Positions 9,584 to 18,501 are shown, counted from the first letter of the stretch. The stretch: DNA of 64,000 nt from Cognatishimia sp. F0-27 (GCF_020667845.1 NZ_JAFMPQ010000002.1:186001-250000); one strand, 5' to 3'. The notes: generated by a model from the letters alone, not told the origin. Program-made: numbers and translations.

Positions 9584-9994
9584 TTATGGATCCGACACCT
9601 CGTGAACCTCGATCACGTTGCCGTCCGGATCGTAAAAGAAGATCTGCGACCATCCGGCCACGGCAGCATGCCCCCAATCCGCGTATGGCACGCCCTGGGC
9701 CTCGAGATGCGCCTTGAACGCGGCGAGATCGTCGGTGCGATAGGCGATATGCCCCCGACTGACCGGGTTGACCAATTGACCCGTGCGGAACCCGGCCAGA
9801 ACGTCTTTTTCCGCGATATGCGTCTGGATCGCACCATCGGTCACAAACGACACCGCGCCGGCGTAACCTTTGGTCTTTTCGAGGGTTGGCAACCCTTGGG
9901 TTTCCCGCTCTAGTTGGAGCACGTCGCGATAGAACCGCTCCATTTTTTCGACATTTTCGGTGGCCAGATTGATATGATGCAGCGTCAGTTTCAA
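9584..9994 (-). CDS. VOC (glyoxalase/bleomycin resistance) family protein
   Basis: 136 residues from TTG 9994, chosen because GGAGG lies 5 bases upstream and the VOC fold begins at KLTLHHINLATENVEKMERF. A longer frame to 10072 exists but adds unlike sequence. The typical betaalphabetabetabeta features are HHINLAT, FYRDVLQLE, GHIAYRTDDLAAFKAHLEAQ and the end motif IFFYDPDGNVIEVHE, whose His and Glu are typical metal ligands. Reaction unknown; single-domain members include glyoxalase I-like and dioxygenase-like enzymes. Convergent with the SDR. Confidence 0.85.
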   Translation of the reverse strand: MKLTLHHINLATENVEKMERFYRDVLQLERETQGLPTLEKTKGYAGAVSFVTDGAIQTHIAEKDVLAGFRTGQLVNPVSRGHIAYRTDDLAAFKAHLEAQGVPYADWGHAAVAGWSQIFFYDPDGNVIEVHEVSDP

Positions 9995-10128
9995 AGCGGC
10001 CTCCGGGGTCAGGTCTGGCAAAGTGGGCTTTTCCTTACTGGCACGGTTTTTGGCGCCACGCCATTGTAACACGTCCGTGAGAACCTATATCAAATGTATA
10101 CCATAGCATACCAAACAATGGGCCTGAC

Positions 10129-10878
10129 ATGATTGACCCGTTTCTGACCCAAGGGATGTTTCCCTTTACCCTTTCGCTTGCCCTGCTTTTCGGGCTGATG
10201 CTGCTCGAGCTGGTCTTTGCCATGCTCGGCGGCACGCTGATGGGCAAGGACGGTCCCGATCTTGACGGTCCGGATCTGGATGCACCGGAGGTGGCGGATT
10301 TCGATCTCGATCTGGAACTTGACGGGCTCGAAATGGATCTGGGGGAGTTTGAAGGGCCGGAATTCAACCCGCCCGAAGCGCCTGACGGCGCCGACGCACC
10401 AGACGGAATCGCGGCAACGGGCGGTGTTGCGGGGTTTCTGGGTCTCGGGAAGATGCCCTTGCTGATCTGGATCGGTTGCATGCTTTTTGCCTTTGGCTCG
10501 ACCGGGCTTGTGATCCAGAGCATCACGCGCAACGCCTTCGGTTTTGAATGGCCGTGGATCGTGGCTTCTGTTCCGGCGGCCATTGTCGCCGTTGTCTTCA
10601 CGCGGAAATTCGGGATGTTCTTTGCGCGCATGATCCCGAAAACCGAAACGCAAGCCTTGTCCGAACGGCATCTGGGGCGCCGCCCCGGTGTGATCACGCA
10701 AGGCACCGCCGCGCGTGGCAAACCCGCCGAAGTGCGCGTCACCGACCGCTACGGCAACACACATTACCTGCGCGCCGAGCCGCTGCGCGATGATCTGTCG
10801 ATCCCGCAAGGGTCCGAGGTGATCGTTTTGCGGCACCGGCGCGACGGCGGCTACCTGCTGGTGCCGCTCAATCAATAA
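10129..10878 (+). CDS. yqiJ: YqiJ-like inner-membrane protein (OB-fold C-terminus)
   Basis: 249 residues. Helix 1 spans about 10-35, then an acidic insert rich in DLDGPDLD-type repeats (about 42-100), then two helices (KMPLLIWIGCMLFAF; WPWIVASVPAAIVAVVF). The C-terminal beta domain runs from GRRPGVITQGTAARGKPAEV to GSEVIVLRHRRDGG and resembles NfeD/YqiJ OB-folds. NfeD/YqiJ proteins partner with flotillin-type SPFH proteins, and the flotillin gene follows after 24 bases. The acidic insert looks longer than in the usual YqiJ; it could be periplasmic or bind cations. Confidence 0.8.
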   Translation: MIDPFLTQGMFPFTLSLALLFGLMLLELVFAMLGGTLMGKDGPDLDGPDLDAPEVADFDLDLELDGLEMDLGEFEGPEFNPPEAPDGADAPDGIAATGGVAGFLGLGKMPLLIWIGCMLFAFGSTGLVIQSITRNAFGFEWPWIVASVPAAIVAVVFTRKFGMFFARMIPKTETQALSERHLGRRPGVITQGTAARGKPAEVRVTDRYGNTHYLRAEPLRDDLSIPQGSEVIVLRHRRDGGYLLVPLNQ

Positions 10879-10902
10879 TCCTTCAGGGAAAGGGAGTTCA
10901 TT

Positions 10903-12603
10903 ATGGATATCACGGGTCTTCTGGTCATTGTTGGATCAGCGCTTGCGCTGCTTGTGCTGATTGGTCTGGTTCTTGCGCGTCTCTACCGGCGCACGACACG
11001 GGAAGTCAGTCTGGTGCGCACCGGAGCCGGTGGCCGCAAGGTGATCATGGATGGCGGCACAATCGTCGTGCCGTTGTTCCATGAGATCAGCCCGGTCAAC
11101 ATGAAGACGCTGCGCCTTGAGGTGAAGCGCGACGGAGAAGCCGCGCTCATCACACAGGACCGGATGCGCGTCGATGTGGGCGTCGAATTCTACGTCTCGG
11201 TCAACGCAACAGAAGAAGGCATCAGCCGTGCCGCGCAGACGCTGGGCGACCGGACCTTTGACGTCGAGCAACTCCGCGAGATGATCGAGGGCAAGCTCAT
11301 CGACGGTCTGCGCGCGGTGGCGGCCCAGATGACCATGGACCAGCTTCACGAGAACCGCGCCGATTTTGTGCAGGAAGTGCAGAACGCCGTCTCCGAGGAC
11401 TTGTTGAAAAACGGCCTGTCGCTGGAATCCGTCTCGCTGACAGCGCTTGACCAGACGCCGTTCGAGGCGCTTGACGAGAACAACGCATTCAACGCGGTGG
11501 GTATGCGCAAGCTGGCGGAGGTGATCGCGAAATCCAAAAAGGACCGCGCGAATATCGACGCCGATGCCGAGGTCGAGGTGCGTCGGGCCGCGATGGAAGC
11601 GGAGCGCCAGAAGCTCGCGATCATGCAGGACGAGGAACAGGCCCGCATCAACCAGATTGAAAAGGTCGAGACGATGAAGGCCGCGCAGGAAGCCGAGATC
11701 GCCGCGCGCCGCGAAGACAGCATGCGCGAAACGGAGCGGTCGCGGATTGCCCGGGAAGAGGCCATCCGGTCATCAGAGATCGAGCGCGAGCGCAAGATCC
11801 GCGAAGCCGAGATCACCAAGGAGCGCGAGCTCGAGGTGGCCGATCAGGAACGCCAGATCATCATTCAGCAGAAATCCGAGGAAGAGAGCCGCGCGCGCGC
11901 GTCTGCCGACCTTGCCCGCGCAGAGGCAATCAAGGCGATGGAGGCCGTGACCACGGCCAAGCAGGTCGCCGAGGCCGAGCGTCTCAAGCAGATTGCCCTG
12001 ATCGAAGCGCAGCGCGAAGCCGAGCGCGAAGCCACGCGAGTGCGGCTCGAAGCGGCCGCCGAAAAGGACGCGGCACAGGACCGTGCCGAGGCCCGCCGGG
12101 AGGAGGCACAGGCCGAGGCCGATGCGATCACCATCCGCGCGGAAGCCAAGAAGAAGGACATGCTGGCTGAAGCGGAAGGCACCCGCGCCATCACCGACGC
12201 GGAGAACGCGCTGAGCGATGCGTTGATCGCGATGAAGGTGGACCTCGCACGGCTCGAAGCGATGCCGAAAGTGCTCGCCGAGGCGGTCAAGCCTGCGGAA
12301 AAGATCGACTCGATCCGCATTCACCAGGTCACCGGTCTGGGCGGCAACGCGGGCGGCGCCGGCGGCGGCAGCGGCGATGGCGACAAGCCGGTTGTCAATC
12401 AGGCGCTCGACTCGATCATGGGCATGGCGGTGCAGATGCCGGCGCTGCGCAAGCTTGGCGACGAGCTTGGCTTGTCGATGGATGGCGGGATTGCCGGGCT
12501 CACCACCGGCATCACGCAGAACGACAAAGCCATGCCAACGGTTGACGGAGCGGAGCCAAAGGCGGTTGAGGGTCCCGAGACCGGAACCGAACCGACGCAC
12601 TGA
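10903..12603 (+). CDS. yqiK: Flotillin-family (SPFH/Band 7) protein, YqiK-like
   Basis: 566 residues. An N-terminal membrane helix (LLVIVGSALALLVLIGLVLA) is followed by the SPFH domain (about 30-210: TGAGGRKVIMDGGTIVVPLF, VDVGVEFYVSVNA). A long charged coiled coil of E/R/A heptads (about 210-440) precedes the flotillin tail with MPKVLAEAVKPAEKIDSIRI and a Gly-rich linker GGNAGGAGGGSGDG. Flotillins form membrane-microdomain scaffolds with NfeD/YqiJ partners. AAGGGAG precedes the ATG. A strong terminator follows at 12629. Confidence 0.92.
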   Translation: MDITGLLVIVGSALALLVLIGLVLARLYRRTTREVSLVRTGAGGRKVIMDGGTIVVPLFHEISPVNMKTLRLEVKRDGEAALITQDRMRVDVGVEFYVSVNATEEGISRAAQTLGDRTFDVEQLREMIEGKLIDGLRAVAAQMTMDQLHENRADFVQEVQNAVSEDLLKNGLSLESVSLTALDQTPFEALDENNAFNAVGMRKLAEVIAKSKKDRANIDADAEVEVRRAAMEAERQKLAIMQDEEQARINQIEKVETMKAAQEAEIAARREDSMRETERSRIAREEAIRSSEIERERKIREAEITKERELEVADQERQIIIQQKSEEESRARASADLARAEAIKAMEAVTTAKQVAEAERLKQIALIEAQREAEREATRVRLEAAAEKDAAQDRAEARREEAQAEADAITIRAEAKKKDMLAEAEGTRAITDAENALSDALIAMKVDLARLEAMPKVLAEAVKPAEKIDSIRIHQVTGLGGNAGGAGGGSGDGDKPVVNQALDSIMGMAVQMPALRKLGDELGLSMDGGIAGLTTGITQNDKAMPTVDGAEPKAVEGPETGTEPTH

Positions 12604-12628
12604 CCAAGCGGCACGGGCATGACAAACG

Positions 12629-12655
12629 GGGCGCGTGTTCGGCACGCGCCCTTTT
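12629..12655 (+). terminator. Rho-independent terminator after the flotillin gene
   Basis: 9-bp GC stem GGGCGCGTG / CACGCGCCC with a TTCGG loop, followed by TTTT. Confidence 0.85.
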
Positions 12656-12711
12656 GCTGTCGCGCTGCGCGTCTGGGGGGCGGCGGGGGTGCTGTCCCTG
12701 ACATCTGGCGC

Positions 12712-12741
12712 AAAAAAGCCCCGGAACGGGAAGTCCGGGGC
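12712..12741 (-). terminator. Terminator for the DUF1523 gene (minus strand)
   Basis: Read on the minus strand: stem GCCCCGG / CCGGGGC, loop of 10, then six T. It ends the transcript of the gene whose stop is at 12774. Confidence 0.85.
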
Positions 12742-12773
12742 CTAGCGTGTCTCTCGAAGAGGAAGGTGGGGCG

Positions 12774-13391
12774 CTATTTCTTCGCGCCTCCGAACAGGTT
12801 GCGCAGCCAATGGCTGCCATCGTCGATCTTGTCGCCCACGGTTTCCAGCGTCGGGTCGACCCGCGCTTCCCAGAAGCGGGTCCAGCGCACCCAGATCGCC
12901 CAGAAAAGCCCCGCAAGGATGACCAGGATCACGATCGACACCCAGGGGATCACGCGCGTGTCAGGCCCGTCCACCGGTCGGATCGAGATCGCATTGGGGA
13001 AGATCGAGATGAATTCGTTGCGCCACCCGTAATGCCGGATCGCGACCCAGCGCGGGTTCTCGGCGGTAGAGACCTGATCGGCGGCCTCGGCCTGCAGGTT
13101 GGCGGTATCGAACTTGAAATAGGGCGGCCAGCCCCAGCCCGTATCTTCGTTGCGATAGACCATCACCTCGCCATTGTTGAGCCGTGTCTGGATGAAGAAC
13201 ACATCGCGCTCGACCCCAACCGCGTCGCCCGCGTTCTCCTGCGCCCAGAACCAGCGGTTCTCGCCCGGGTTCACACGGCTTTCATAGGTATCCGTGACCC
13301 GCGCGATATCCGTCTGCGGCAGGGTGTAATGCAGGAAAGAGGCCAAACAGACCCAGAAGAGCAGGATAAAGAACCATTTCACGTATCGCAT
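12774..13391 (-). CDS. DUF1523 family membrane protein
   Basis: 205 residues. N-terminal helix WFFILLFWVCLASFLHY, a periplasmic-type domain with ESRVNPGENRWFWAQE and GWGWPPYFKFDTANLQAEAA, then a second helix (VSIVILVILAGLFWAIWV) and a short C-tail. This is the DUF1523 pattern, common in Rhodobacteraceae and of unknown function. Followed on the minus strand by a terminator and preceded by two further small membrane-protein genes in the same direction. Confidence 0.85.
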   Translation of the reverse strand: MRYVKWFFILLFWVCLASFLHYTLPQTDIARVTDTYESRVNPGENRWFWAQENAGDAVGVERDVFFIQTRLNNGEVMVYRNEDTGWGWPPYFKFDTANLQAEAADQVSTAENPRWVAIRHYGWRNEFISIFPNAISIRPVDGPDTRVIPWVSIVILVILAGLFWAIWVRWTRFWEARVDPTLETVGDKIDDGSHWLRNLFGGAKK

Positions 13392-13410
13392 GGGGGCCTC
13401 TTTGCGGATC

Positions 13411-13677
13411 TCAACTGAAGTTGGTCAGATAGACTATTGTGGCGATCAGCGCCATGGGAACGATGTAAACACCCAGAATGAGTTTGCGGCGCAGCGATTG
13501 ATCATATTCCTTGAGCCCATCCTCGATATAGACATCCTTGTCGCCTGGGCGGCCCTCTTCTTCCCACCACTCCGCCAGCTTTGAGCGCCGCACGGCTCGG
13601 GAGTAGAGCGACAGGCAGATATAAACCACCGTCAGGACCAGAAATCCCACTATCAACAACCGCGCCAGCGCCAGCAT
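13411..13677 (-). CDS. Small conserved-looking membrane protein, unknown function
   Basis: 88 residues: helix LLIVGFLVLTVVYICLSLY, a charged middle (RRSKLAEWWEEEGRPGDKDV, YIEDGLKEYDQSLRRKL), helix LILGVYIVPMALIATIVYL. Codon usage matches its neighbours. I recognise it only as a type often found beside DUF1523 in Rhodobacteraceae. It lies 19 bases upstream of the DUF1523 gene, so the two are probably one operon. Confidence 0.7.
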   Translation of the reverse strand: MLALARLLIVGFLVLTVVYICLSLYSRAVRRSKLAEWWEEEGRPGDKDVYIEDGLKEYDQSLRRKLILGVYIVPMALIATIVYLTNFS

Positions 13678-13736
13678 GGTTCCACTCCCGAAGACATACC
13701 CGATCTTTGTGCGCCGTGCCGGAGGGAGAAATCAAG

Positions 13737-14063
13737 TTACCAGCGGTTGGTTTTCCATCTTTGCGGCGCGGTGATGGTGACAATGCCAACGAGAGGCGCC
13801 CAGATCAGGGCGGCCTTGGCCCCGAGCGCGAGGAAATGCACGATGCCCTCCGGGCTGGCGAGGAGCGCTGCGAGGCGGCTGTCCTGTCCGAGGTAGAGCG
13901 TTGCAAAAAGGGCCCCTGCCACAAGCCAGAGCACCAGCGACGACACAACGCCGAGCGTGGCAAGGCCCAGCCCCGATTCCGGCACGACCCGCTCGATCAG
14001 GCGCGTGATCAGCACGGCCGCAATCATCAACAGCAGGGTGGGCAGAGCGAGACCGGTCAACAT
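13737..14063 (-). CDS. Small hydrophobic protein, unknown function
   Basis: 108 residues with three likely helices: LALPTLLLMIAAVLITRLIE, LATLGVVSSLVLWLVAGALF and FLALGAKAALIWAPLVGIVT. No family recognised. It is in the same direction as the two genes downstream, 59 bases away from the nearest. The hydrophobic pattern and codon use support a real gene. Confidence 0.6.
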   Translation of the reverse strand: MLTGLALPTLLLMIAAVLITRLIERVVPESGLGLATLGVVSSLVLWLVAGALFATLYLGQDSRLAALLASPEGIVHFLALGAKAALIWAPLVGIVTITAPQRWKTNRW

Positions 14064-14168
14064 GGGTCTGAGATGTGCGCGGCGGCGCGGCGTTCAAGTC
14101 TTGTCCGTCTTCGGACCGCGAAACGCACCCCGGAAATGGCGGCCAGCTACCCGGCAAAGGCGCCGGTG

Positions 14169-14203
14169 ATCGCGGCCCGTTTCTCCGGGGCCGCGATTTT
14201 TTT
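14169..14203 (+). terminator. Stem-loop with T tract on the plus strand
   Basis: ATCGCGGCCC pairs with GGGCCGCGAT and is followed by seven T on the plus strand. No plus-strand gene ends nearby; the creatinase (minus) stops at 14227. It is either an orphan terminator blocking antisense transcription or a hairpin working with another mechanism. Confidence 0.5.
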
Positions 14204-14226
14204 CGTTTTCCAAAAGAGAGTTACCC

Positions 14227-15429
14227 TCAGCCCACCACGTTGTGAGCGGGGCCATATGGGAAGCCGGTGATGTTCTCGTTTCCATCCTCGGTGATCACGA
14301 GAATATCGTGTTCGCGATACCCACCCGCGCCGGGTTGGCCTTCGGGGATGGTGAGCATTGGCTCCATCGAAATGACCATGCCCGGCTCCAGCACCGTGTC
14401 GATGTCTTCGCGCAATTCCAGACCGGCTTCGCGGCCATAGTAATGCGACAGAACCCCGAAGCTGTGCCCGTAACCGAAGGTGCGGTATTTCAGCAGATCG
14501 CGCTCCGCAAAAAAGACATTGATGGCCTCTGTCACATCGCAGCAGCGCGCGCCGGGCTTGAGAAGGCTCATGCCGTATTCATGCGCGGCGACGTTGGCTT
14601 CCCAGATTTTCAGCGAGGCGTCATCGACGTCCTGCACGAAGAGCGTGCGCTCAAGGGCGGTGTAATAGCCTGAAATCATGGGGAAAGTATTCAAGCTGAG
14701 AATGTCGCCGGTTCGCAGTTCGCGCGCGGTGACGGGGTTATGCGCGCCGTCGGTGTTGATGCCCGATTGGAACCAGACCCAGGTGTCGCGATACTCCGCG
14801 TCGGGGAAGCGTTTGGCGATCTCAAGCTCCATCGCATCGCGCCCGGCCATGGCGACGTCGATCTCGCGCGTGCCGGGGCGGATGGCGTCGCGGATGGCGT
14901 AGCCGCCGACATCGGCGACCTGCGCGCCGTGCCGGATCAGGGCGATCTCGGCGGGGGATTTATGCATCCGCTGGCGCATGGTGTCGGGCGCGATATCGAC
15001 GCTGGACGATGGCTTAAGAAATTGATCCATAAACTCTTTTTGCACAAGTGTCAGATGGTCGCCTTCATATCCGACCGTGCCGGCCGTGCCTGTGACGGAG
15101 GCAATCGCGCGCCAGTAATTGTTCCGCGTCCAGTCGGTATAGGTGATGTTGTCAGCCACGCTGCGCCGCCAGGGCTGGGCCGCGTCGATCCCTGCGGAGA
15201 TGGTCACTGCCTCGGACGCGGTCACAACCAGCGCGTAAGGCCGCCCGAAGGCGCAATAGAGAAATCCGGAATAATAGGCGATGTTGTGCATCGACGTGAA
15301 TACGCAGGCGCCACGGCCTTGGTCTTCCATAGTTTTTCGAAGCAGGCTCAACCGGGACTCGTATTCGTCCGGTGCGAAGGGAAGGGTTTTTTCGCCCTGG
15401 TGAAATCGGTAAAACTGGGGTCGGTCCAT
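14227..15429 (-). CDS. Creatinase (creatine amidinohydrolase), M24 fold
   Basis: 400 residues, like the roughly 400 of known creatinases. Creatinase hydrolyses creatine to sarcosine and urea. The 'pita-bread' M24 fold is clear: N-domain FTSMHNIAYYSGFLYCAFGR and YTDWTRNNYW; C-domain TWVWFQSGINTDGAHNPVTA with the catalytic-region His, then FGYGHSFGVLSHYYGREAGL and EPGMVISMEPMLTIPEGQPG. These stretches match my memory of Pseudomonas creatinase closely, so the call is specific rather than generic Xaa-Pro peptidase. ATG 15429 has GAGGAGG 6 bases upstream. No sarcosine oxidase is adjacent. Confidence 0.92.
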   Translation of the reverse strand: MDRPQFYRFHQGEKTLPFAPDEYESRLSLLRKTMEDQGRGACVFTSMHNIAYYSGFLYCAFGRPYALVVTASEAVTISAGIDAAQPWRRSVADNITYTDWTRNNYWRAIASVTGTAGTVGYEGDHLTLVQKEFMDQFLKPSSSVDIAPDTMRQRMHKSPAEIALIRHGAQVADVGGYAIRDAIRPGTREIDVAMAGRDAMELEIAKRFPDAEYRDTWVWFQSGINTDGAHNPVTARELRTGDILSLNTFPMISGYYTALERTLFVQDVDDASLKIWEANVAAHEYGMSLLKPGARCCDVTEAINVFFAERDLLKYRTFGYGHSFGVLSHYYGREAGLELREDIDTVLEPGMVISMEPMLTIPEGQPGAGGYREHDILVITEDGNENITGFPYGPAHNVVG

Positions 15430-15779
15430 GCGGTCCTCCTCACGAGCGGCGGGTGATCTTCCCCGCCGGTTCGGCAAAGCAAGATCCCGGCGTGCAGGAT
15501 GGATGAACGGCCAGAAAGGTGACGACGCCATCGTCGGCCTGAAGATGCTTGTCCCCGATCCGGAGCAGTCTGGCAAGAGCCTCGGCACCGCTGATCCAAG
15601 CCGGAAAACGGCCATGCACAATCCATGCACATTCGATGCACAACCCATGCGCATGAACGTTTCACGAACATCTTTGATCCGGCCTGTGGCCAACCGCAAG
15701 GCGCCCTGAAAAATTCTGGATCGGGTGACGCGATCCGATACACTTGCGGCCATTAAATGACGAAAGACGGAGTTTTGAC
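15430..15779. other. Divergent promoter region between creatinase and RTX gene
   Basis: 350 bases with no gene. It contains the four-copy 11-bp repeat at 15613-15656. An AT-richer stretch before 15780 (GATCCGATACACTTGCGGCC) could hold the RTX promoter, but I cannot assign boxes with confidence. Confidence 0.6.
15613..15656. promoter_or_regulatory. Four phased 11-bp direct repeats, core CATGCAC
   Basis: CATGCACAATC, CATGCACATTC, GATGCACAACC and CATGCGCATGA start at 15613, 15624, 15635 and 15646, exactly 11 bases apart. One-turn phasing in a divergent promoter region suggests a cooperative regulator-binding site. It lies about 185-230 bases before creatinase and 125-165 before the RTX gene. 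Function inferred. Confidence 0.6.
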
Positions 15780-18314
15780 ATGGCTTTGATTAACGGCAAC
15801 GACAACAGCGAAACCCTGACCGGCACCGAGCAGGACGACACGATCAACGGGCTTGGCGGCAACGACCAGCTGGCGGGCGCAGGCGGCGACGATGTCCTGA
15901 ACGGTGGTCCGGGCAACGACTGGATGTATAGTGAACCGGGCGATGACACTTACAATGCTGGCCCAGGGTTTGATCGCGTCGATTACCGTGATGCTCCGGC
16001 GGCGGTGACAGTTGATCTTGCTTCCGGCGTCGCCACCGACGGGCAGGGCGGGACGGATCAGCTTTTTGATGTCGAGCGGGTCATCGGCTCGGCGTTCGAC
16101 GATACGCTGCGGGGCAACGATCCGATCAGCAACAGTTTTACGGGAGAGGCCGGGGATGACCTGATCGACGGGCGCGGCGGGTTCGATTTCGTCTGGTACG
16201 GGCGTGCGCCCGCAGCGGTGCAGATCGATCTGGCGGCGGGCACGGCGACGGGTGGAGAGGGCAATGACACCCTGATCGGCATCGAGGGCATTGGCGGGTC
16301 GAACTACTCCGATAGCATCGCGGGCAACGACGCCGACAACTACTTCACGCTCGATCAGGAAGGGGATCAGTTCACCCCGAATTTTTCAGTGGGTGGGGCG
16401 GATAGTGTCGATGGGCGCGGCGGTTGGGATACGGTTGACTACTCGGAAGCAGTCAACCCGGTATCTGTGGACCTTGGGGTCGGCACGGCAGTCGATGGCG
16501 CCGGCAATACCGACAGTTTGACCGATATCGAGGAGGTGCATGGCAGCGCCTTCGACGACAGCCTTGCGGGTGGCGATGGCGGTGACAGCCTGCGGGGCAA
16601 TGACGGCAACGATACGCTCGACGGGCGCGGCGGGAGCGACACGCTGGATGCCGGGGCCGGCGACGATCTGTTGATCAACAGCGGCGGCGGCAACGACAAG
16701 TGGATCGGCGGTGCGGGGATCGACACGCTGGAAACGGATGTCACCGGGATTCCGGCGGATTTCGACGTCGAGGTGGACATGCTGCAAGGCATTCACGGGC
16801 GGCTGGGGTCGGATATCGGGCGCGACTACATCGAGGGGATCGAGAATTTCTCCTTGATGGGGCTGTGGAATGCGCGGCTTGTGGGCAATGCGTCGGATAA
16901 CGTGCTTTTGGCGGCCGAGGGGGACGATACGCTCATCGATGGCGCCGGTAATGACAGCCTGTATGGCGATGAGGGGGACGATCACTTCTTCCTTGTGACC
17001 GGCTTTGACACGGTGAATGGCGGCGAGGGCACTGACAGCGTCTGGATCACGGCGGGCAATGCCGCGGAGGACGCGTTCACGGCCTTCGGGAACCTTGCAA
17101 CGGGAGAGGGCGGGGCCGTCGAGTTCGGCAATGGGCGCGACACTTTCATCGAGATCGAGAATTACTTCTACGATGGCGCGCCGGCGATCGAGATCACCGG
17201 CACCGATGGCGCCAACTGGCTGCGCGCGGATCGCAATGACGACACGCTGATCGGCGGGCTTGGCGACGATACGCTCGAAGGCGGGCCGGGCAGCGACCGC
17301 GCGGTGATTGCCGCCAACGCCGCCGATGCGACGGTGACCATCGAGCGCGACGGTGTGCGGATCGCGACCGGGGACGGGTCCGACCTGCTTTCGGGGGTCG
17401 AGCAGGTTGCCTTTGCGGATGGCGTCGTAGCGCTCACCAGCCTGTTCGACGATACGGCGGGCGTTGGCGCCATTGGCACCGCGGGTGACAACACGATTGT
17501 CGGCGGCGCGGGCGATGACGACCTTGCGGGGGTGTTCGGCTCCGACCTGCTGTCGGGCGGGCCGGGGGACGACACGCTGATTGGCGGGTTCGGCTTCGAC
17601 ACGCTGGGCGGCGGCGATGGCGCCGACTCGTTGCTCGGCGGCAATGGGTTCGACGCGCTTTATGGCGGTGCCGATGACGACTCCCTCGTGGGCAATTTCG
17701 GCAACGATGTGCTGAACGGGCAGACCGGGAACGACACGCTTGAGGGCGGTCTTGGCTTTGACACGATGCTGGGCGGGGCAGGCAACGACCTTCTGGTGGC
17801 GCGCGACGGGTTCGACCATCTTCAAGGCGGGGTCGGGCTGGATACGTTGCAGGGCAACAACGGCAATGACCTGCTGGAAGGCGGGGCCAACAGCGACCTG
17901 TTGCAAGGCGGGTTCGGCGCGGACACGCTGGATGGTGGCACCTGGGAAGACACGCTTCAGGGGGGCAACGGGTTCGACCGGCTGGATGGCGGGGCGGGCA
18001 ATGACCGGCTTGAGGGCAATTCCGGCAATGACACGATGGATGGCGGCTCCGGGGACGACGTGTTGCGCGGCGGTCTTGGCGCGGACACCTTTGTCTATTT
18101 CGCGGGAGCGGACCGGATCCTCGACCATGCGCCGGTGGATACGATCGAGATTGCCGCAGGCCTGCTTGACGAGATGTCACCCAGCGTGGCGGATCTTGCC
18201 AATTACGTTGTTCCGGACAGCAACGACCTTGTTTTCGATTTCGGCAATGGCAACACGCTGACCGTGGTCGGGGCCGATCTGGCGGCGGTGCAGGATGACC
18301 TTGTGCTGATCTAG
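15780..18314 (+). CDS. RTX (hemolysin-type Ca2+-binding) exoprotein
   Basis: 844 residues, acidic, almost wholly made of glycine/aspartate repeats of the GGxGxDxLx type, which bind Ca2+ and fold after export. An early part (residues 56-115, 127-185, 208-266) holds three ~58-residue repeats with GFDxVxY, AAVxVDLAxGxA and GSxxDDxLxGND; the rest is nonapeptide arrays. It has no Sec signal. The C-terminus (LVFDFGNGNTLTVVG...DDLVLI) is the hydrophobic type I secretion tail. No protease or lipase domain is visible, so a surface or matrix role is more likely than a toxin. ATG 15780 is chosen with GACGGAG upstream. No ABC exporter is in the window. Confidence 0.9.
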   Translation: MALINGNDNSETLTGTEQDDTINGLGGNDQLAGAGGDDVLNGGPGNDWMYSEPGDDTYNAGPGFDRVDYRDAPAAVTVDLASGVATDGQGGTDQLFDVERVIGSAFDDTLRGNDPISNSFTGEAGDDLIDGRGGFDFVWYGRAPAAVQIDLAAGTATGGEGNDTLIGIEGIGGSNYSDSIAGNDADNYFTLDQEGDQFTPNFSVGGADSVDGRGGWDTVDYSEAVNPVSVDLGVGTAVDGAGNTDSLTDIEEVHGSAFDDSLAGGDGGDSLRGNDGNDTLDGRGGSDTLDAGAGDDLLINSGGGNDKWIGGAGIDTLETDVTGIPADFDVEVDMLQGIHGRLGSDIGRDYIEGIENFSLMGLWNARLVGNASDNVLLAAEGDDTLIDGAGNDSLYGDEGDDHFFLVTGFDTVNGGEGTDSVWITAGNAAEDAFTAFGNLATGEGGAVEFGNGRDTFIEIENYFYDGAPAIEITGTDGANWLRADRNDDTLIGGLGDDTLEGGPGSDRAVIAANAADATVTIERDGVRIATGDGSDLLSGVEQVAFADGVVALTSLFDDTAGVGAIGTAGDNTIVGGAGDDDLAGVFGSDLLSGGPGDDTLIGGFGFDTLGGGDGADSLLGGNGFDALYGGADDDSLVGNFGNDVLNGQTGNDTLEGGLGFDTMLGGAGNDLLVARDGFDHLQGGVGLDTLQGNNGNDLLEGGANSDLLQGGFGADTLDGGTWEDTLQGGNGFDRLDGGAGNDRLEGNSGNDTMDGGSGDDVLRGGLGADTFVYFAGADRILDHAPVDTIEIAAGLLDEMSPSVADLANYVVPDSNDLVFDFGNGNTLTVVGADLAAVQDDLVLI

Positions 18315-18350
18315 GCTGCTGTGCCGAAGGGCTTGTGCGACAAGAGGAAT

Positions 18351-18385
18351 GGCGGCCCCCCATATCGGGAGGGGCCGCCTTTTTT
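18351..18385 (+). terminator. Rho-independent terminator of the RTX gene
   Basis: Stem GGCGGCCCC / GGGGCCGCC with a 11-12 base loop and a run of six T, 37 bases after the stop codon. Confidence 0.9.
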
Positions 18386-18455
18386 GTGCCTGTGCTTTTG
18401 CGTCTGCCTGTGCCTGTTCCCTGCGCGGGCCTGTGCCTTTGCCTGTGCGGGCCCG
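18386..18455. repeat. Low-complexity TGCCTG-type repeat
   Basis: About 65 bases made of imperfect GTGCCTGTGCTTTTGCGTC-like units (repeated TGCCTG, GCCTGTGC) right after the terminator. It codes for nothing recognisable. Confidence 0.6.
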
Positions 18456-18501
18456 TCACGCCGGGAAGGACGGGAAGGGCAAGACGGGCCCGATCTCGTG
18501 A

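Noticed and set aside
14169-14203. Terminator for creatinase
   Set aside because: The T tract is on the plus strand, the wrong side for the minus-strand creatinase gene.
16386-18128. Minus-strand frame opposite the RTX gene
   Set aside because: Its periodic Val/Ala/Ile content comes from the reverse of the glycine/aspartate codon repeats.
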